Of a stretch of 64,000 bases of DNA, positions 63,544 through 64,000 are shown in pieces. The stretch spans positions 1 through 64,000 of the forward strand of contig CAKSBP010000007.1 of the NCBI GenBank assembly GCA_934438135.1. The letters are read 5' to 3'. Each line of letters begins with the position of its first letter. The first letter of the stretch is position 1. The translations under genes and the position numbers were made by a program. This DNA is from an uncultured Clostridium sp. (GTDB lineage Bacteria > Bacillota > Clostridia > Lachnospirales > Lachnospiraceae). Under the pieces are notes generated by a model, which ran no database searches, was not told the origin of the DNA, and was given only the letters and a program-made list of their open reading frames with translations.

Positions 63544-64000
63544 GGGACTTAACAGCTTTATGGAAAAGCAGTCAGTCGATTTTGATGAGTTAACCAAGAG
63601 TGGTCTGTTTGGAATTTTTGGCCCGACAGGGAGTGGAAAAACGACGATTCTGGATGGAATTACTCTTGCTTTATATGGAAAGATTGCAAGAAAGAGCAAG
63701 AACTTTATTAATGCAAACAGCGAGAATGCCACGATTGTATTTGAGTTTCAGATTACAGGAAATGTGGTAAAACGCTACCGGGTAGAGAGAGTATTTAAAA
63801 CGGATAAAAAAACTGGTGGAGTAAAAACGAGCAAATCCTTGTTAATTGACGTGACAGGTGAACCAGAAGTGCTTGCAGACAAGAAGACGGAAGTAGATAA
63901 TCTGTGTCAGGATATTATAGGGTTAAATTCAGAAGATTTTCAAAGAACAGTTGTCCTGCCACAAGGAAAATTCAGTGATTTTCTAAAACTGGAAGGAAAT
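63518..64000 (+). CDS. sbcC: exonuclease subunit SbcC, N-terminal part (cut by window end)
   Basis: The first 161 codons of an SMC-like ATPase, open to the last base. It has MRPIQLEIKGLNSFM, Walker A GIFGPTGSGKTTILDGI and the SbcC hallmark VVLPQGKFSDFLKLEGN. GGAGGAGAAGG lies just before the ATG. It starts inside sbcD in another frame. The rest of the gene is beyond the window. Confidence 0.96.
   Translation, partial: MRPIQLEIKGLNSFMEKQSVDFDELTKSGLFGIFGPTGSGKTTILDGITLALYGKIARKSKNFINANSENATIVFEFQITGNVVKRYRVERVFKTDKKTGGVKTSKSLLIDVTGEPEVLADKKTEVDNLCQDIIGLNSEDFQRTVVLPQGKFSDFLKLEGN

Overview
The window looks like a chromosomal segment of a low-GC anaerobic Firmicute, most likely a Lachnospiraceae (Clostridia) member. 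This is inferred from the codon style, the GGAGG ribosome sites, the TTGACA/TATAAT promoters, the NADPH-type GOGAT, the YesMN-type two-component systems paired with lipoproteins, a GH9-CBM3 cellulase, an FMN riboswitch and a JetA (DUF5716)-type condensin operon. I see no phage, transposase, CRISPR, tRNA or rRNA.

Layout. 1-6.5 kb: gltBD behind a strong promoter and a leader terminator. 6.5-7.3 kb: a gene-free stretch dominated by a 320-bp imperfect palindrome, then a small minus-strand coiled-coil protein. 7.5-13.8 kb: a five-gene operon for an AfuABC/FbpABC-type importer with its own sensor kinase and AraC-type regulator. 14-15.3 kb: a GH3 lipoprotein. 15.5-19.2 kb: purC, purF and purB. 19.4-20.3 kb: a LysR regulator.

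20.5-32.9 kb: the most interesting region, a 14-gene operon whose core order (MCAT, KR, ACP, DH, ABC ATPase, ABC permease, GcvT-like, ketosynthase, glycosyltransferase, PPTase) matches the cyl operon of Streptococcus agalactiae, which makes the haemolytic polyene pigment granadaene. The key gene cylE is absent. Two hotdog thioesterases, a Cys-rich flavodoxin-fold reductase and a GT2 glycosyltransferase are present instead. The ketosynthase gene encodes a fused KS and chain-length factor whose second half has lost all catalytic residues. I infer a glycosylated polyene made by a type II PKS and exported by the ABC pair, with a different end group from granadaene.

32.9-41.9 kb: a hypothetical protein, a metallophosphoesterase, a secreted multidomain GH9 cellulase, panB-panC-panD-coaBC (pantothenate and CoA, preceded by a hairpin resembling the pan motif) and a PflX-like radical SAM protein. 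42-45.8 kb, minus strand: ribD-ribE-ribBA-ribH under an FMN riboswitch with two successive terminators. 45.9-52.7 kb: a Nudix hydrolase, then jetA-jetB-jetC (MksFEB-like SMC complex) with no jetD nuclease, and truA. 52.7-57.6 kb: a lipoprotein made of two degenerate esterase-like halves, followed by a second YesMN-type two-component pair. 57.8-62.2 kb: two tandem secreted proteins of unknown function, the second with an in-frame TGA inside its signal peptide. 62.3-64 kb: sbcD and the start of sbcC, cut by the window end.

Start sites were chosen by ribosome-binding site and family alignment. All family assignments are by eye from motifs; no database search was run.
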